Assembly: GCF_000317555.1 (NCBI RefSeq) | Contig: NC_019745.1 | Coordinates: 5,088,001-5,152,000 of the forward strand | DNA from: Gloeocapsa sp. PCC 7428 | GTDB lineage: Bacteria; Cyanobacteriota; Cyanobacteriia; Cyanobacteriales; Chroococcidiopsidaceae | Reading direction: 5' to 3' | Length of the DNA stretch: 64,000 nt | In this document: piece by piece, positions 63,027-64,000 of the stretch | Layout: each line of letters begins with the position of its first letter | Numbering within the stretch: the stretch's first letter is position 1 | Notes under the pieces: generated by a model | What the model was told of the DNA's origin: nothing | Seen by the model: only the letters and a program-made list of their open reading frames with translations | The model's database searches: none | Made by a program: the position numbers and the translations under genes

Positions 63027-63755
63027 GTGGCGAGCGATAAGAAGAAAATTTTGGTGGTAGACGATGAAGCAATGATCCGTCGCATTCTCACCACAAGGCT
63101 TTCTATGGTGGGGTACAAAGTTGTAGCAGCTGCTGACGGAAAAGAAGCTTTAGAGGTCTTCATAGCCGAAGACCCCGATCTCGTAGTCTTAGATGTAATG
63201 CTACCAAAGCTGGATGGATATGGTGTTTGTCAAGAAATTCGCGAGACTTCTGATATTCCGATTATTATGCTAACTGCCTTGGGTGACGTTGCAGATCGCA
63301 TTACGGGGCTGAAGCTAGGTGCGGATGACTATCTTGTCAAGCCTTTTTCTCCTAAGGAATTGGAAGTCAGAATTGAAGCAATTTTACGCCGAGTCGATCG
63401 CGCTAACGTATCCGGTTCGGGAGTCGTATGCGCAGGTAGGTTGCAAATTGATTTTAATAAGCGACAAGTCACGCTTAGTGAAGAGCGAATTCGGTTAACT
63501 AATTTAGAATTTAACTTACTAAAACTGCTGGTTCTGCGTGCTGGAGAAGTCATATCTCGTGCTGAAATATTGCAACAGATTTGGGGCTATGGTCCGCGCC
63601 AGCAAGCCGATGTCCGAGTTGTTGATGTTCACATCTCGCGGCTACGAGTCAAGCTGAAAGAAGACCCCAAAAACCCAGAATTTATTCATACAGACCGAGG
63701 TACGGGCTATTTTTTTCAGAAGGTAACTGAAATCCCACAAGTTCTAGGTGCATAG
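63027..63755 (+). CDS. rpaB: OmpR-family response regulator RpaB (Ycf27)
   Basis: 242 residues from the GTG at 63027, chosen because AAGGAG (63012-63017) lies 9 bases upstream; the frame itself opens at a TTG at 62997. The receiver (1-125) has KKKILVVDDEAMIRRILTTR, phosphorylated Asp56 in LVVLDVMLPKLDGYG, Thr in IIMLTALGD and Lys in DYLVKPFSPKE. The winged helix (140-235) has RLTNLEFNLLKLL and VDVHISRLRVKLKEDPKNPE. RpaB with the kinase NblS controls high-light genes and photosystem I and phycobilisome energy balance. It is essential in many cyanobacteria. Confidence 0.95.
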   Translation: MASDKKKILVVDDEAMIRRILTTRLSMVGYKVVAAADGKEALEVFIAEDPDLVVLDVMLPKLDGYGVCQEIRETSDIPIIMLTALGDVADRITGLKLGADDYLVKPFSPKELEVRIEAILRRVDRANVSGSGVVCAGRLQIDFNKRQVTLSEERIRLTNLEFNLLKLLVLRAGEVISRAEILQQIWGYGPRQQADVRVVDVHISRLRVKLKEDPKNPEFIHTDRGTGYFFQKVTEIPQVLGA

Positions 63756-63804
63756 AATGCAATTAATGTCAAGATAAAGTAGCGATCGCCCTGACACAAA
63801 AAAA

Positions 63805-63826
63805 TCTCCAAGTTTGCTCTTGGAGA
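63805..63826 (-). terminator. Terminator for the gene at the right edge
   Basis: TCTCCAAG (63805-63812) pairs perfectly with CTTGGAGA (63819-63826), loop TTTGCT. Read leftward it is followed by seven T (the A run 63798-63804). It sits just downstream of the leftward gene ending at 63849; it may also stop rpaB from the other side, with less T. Confidence 0.75.
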
Positions 63827-63848
63827 CTAAAAATTATTTAACAAGGAA

Positions 63849-64000
63849 TTAACGTTCAGTAGGCTTTAATTCTGCAATGGTGGTTTGTACCGGAAAGCGG
63901 AAAACCGCGAATATTGCTCTTACAGTAAATGCAAACATTGCCAGTGTACCAACCGCAAAAATAATATCCCCTGGAATTCGTAGCCACACCGTCCATCGCA
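63849..64000 (-). CDS. C-terminus of a heme-copper oxidase/NorB-like membrane subunit (cut by edge)
   Basis: 50 codons are open on the reverse strand, ending in TAA at 63849-63851. It has a single membrane helix and short tail: WLRIPGDIIFAVGTLAMFAF, then VRAIFAVFRFPVQTT and IAELKPTER. The RIPGD-plus-helix ending is reminiscent of quinol nitric oxide reductase (NorB), whose last helix has this pattern. Too short for certainty: it could belong to another membrane protein. Confidence 0.5.
   Translation of the reverse strand, partial: RWTVWLRIPGDIIFAVGTLAMFAFTVRAIFAVFRFPVQTTIAELKPTER

Noticed and set aside
1-64000. CRISPR arrays, tRNA or rRNA genes
   Set aside because: I saw no regularly spaced identical repeats and no tRNA T-loop plus acceptor pattern. 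The recurring GCGATCGC is the HIP1 octamer of cyanobacteria, not an array.

Overview
The window is from a cyanobacterial chromosome. It carries a complete phycocyanin rod operon, CP43-like chlorophyll proteins (IsiA), Thf1/Psb29, RpaB and a group 2 sigma factor. The octamer GCGATCGC (HIP1) recurs throughout, inside genes and between them. Gene content and style resemble Chroococcidiopsis/Gloeocapsopsis-type or heterocystous genomes, but I cannot fix the genus from this sequence alone. I recognised no rRNA, tRNA, CRISPR array or intact insertion sequence.

Layout: 1-5354 holds a truncated glycosyltransferase, a secreted fasciclin protein, a small GlsB-type membrane protein, a GST and a HerA-like ATPase. 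5355-6814 holds a structured intergenic region followed by a group 2 sigma factor. 7333-16157 is a two-gene, two-module nonribosomal peptide synthetase: C-A-PCP, then TubC docking-C-A(MT)-PCP-TE, coupled by an ATGA overlap. Two islands of short palindromic repeats (about 6841-7235 and 18850-19187) lie on either side of the block holding the NRPS genes, a membrane hydrolase and a SPOR protein. 19251-24535 is a very large two-kinase hybrid sensor with a translationally coupled small ORF. 25508-33243 has Nnr (NAD(P)HX repair), an MHYT-PAS-GGDEF-EAL protein, a type II NADH dehydrogenase and a catalase.

33389-37442 is an iron-stress operon read leftward: isiA, an isiA-like gene fused to a PsaL-like domain, isiB flavodoxin and an alpha/beta hydrolase, with a Fur-box-like site upstream of isiA. 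A small cysteine-rich membrane protein diverges from the same intergenic region, followed by thf1 and a Ca2+/cation antiporter. 40346-47203 is the leftward operon cpcB-cpcA-cpcC-cpcD-cpcD-cpcE-cpcF-cpcG-cpcG-cpcG. It has a terminator-like hairpin after cpcBA and a second strong palindrome between cpcC and cpcD.

47840-64000 is mostly housekeeping and metabolism: an RluA pseudouridine synthase, an APH-family kinase, a siroheme pair (CbiX-type chelatase and CobA), a Mn-catalase, an M16 protease, methionine aminopeptidase, a Vat-like acetyltransferase, an amidase, a GH1 beta-glucosidase, a HAD phosphatase, a Crp-family regulator, a ribbon-helix-helix protein and RpaB. The right edge cuts a gene that looks like a heme-copper/nitric-oxide-reductase-type large subunit.

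The most distinctive points are the orphan NRPS, small palindromic repeats that have inserted in frame into linkers of an NRPS and a histidine kinase, the isiA/isiA-psaL operon, and candidate RNA structures upstream of the sigma gene and inside the cpc operon.
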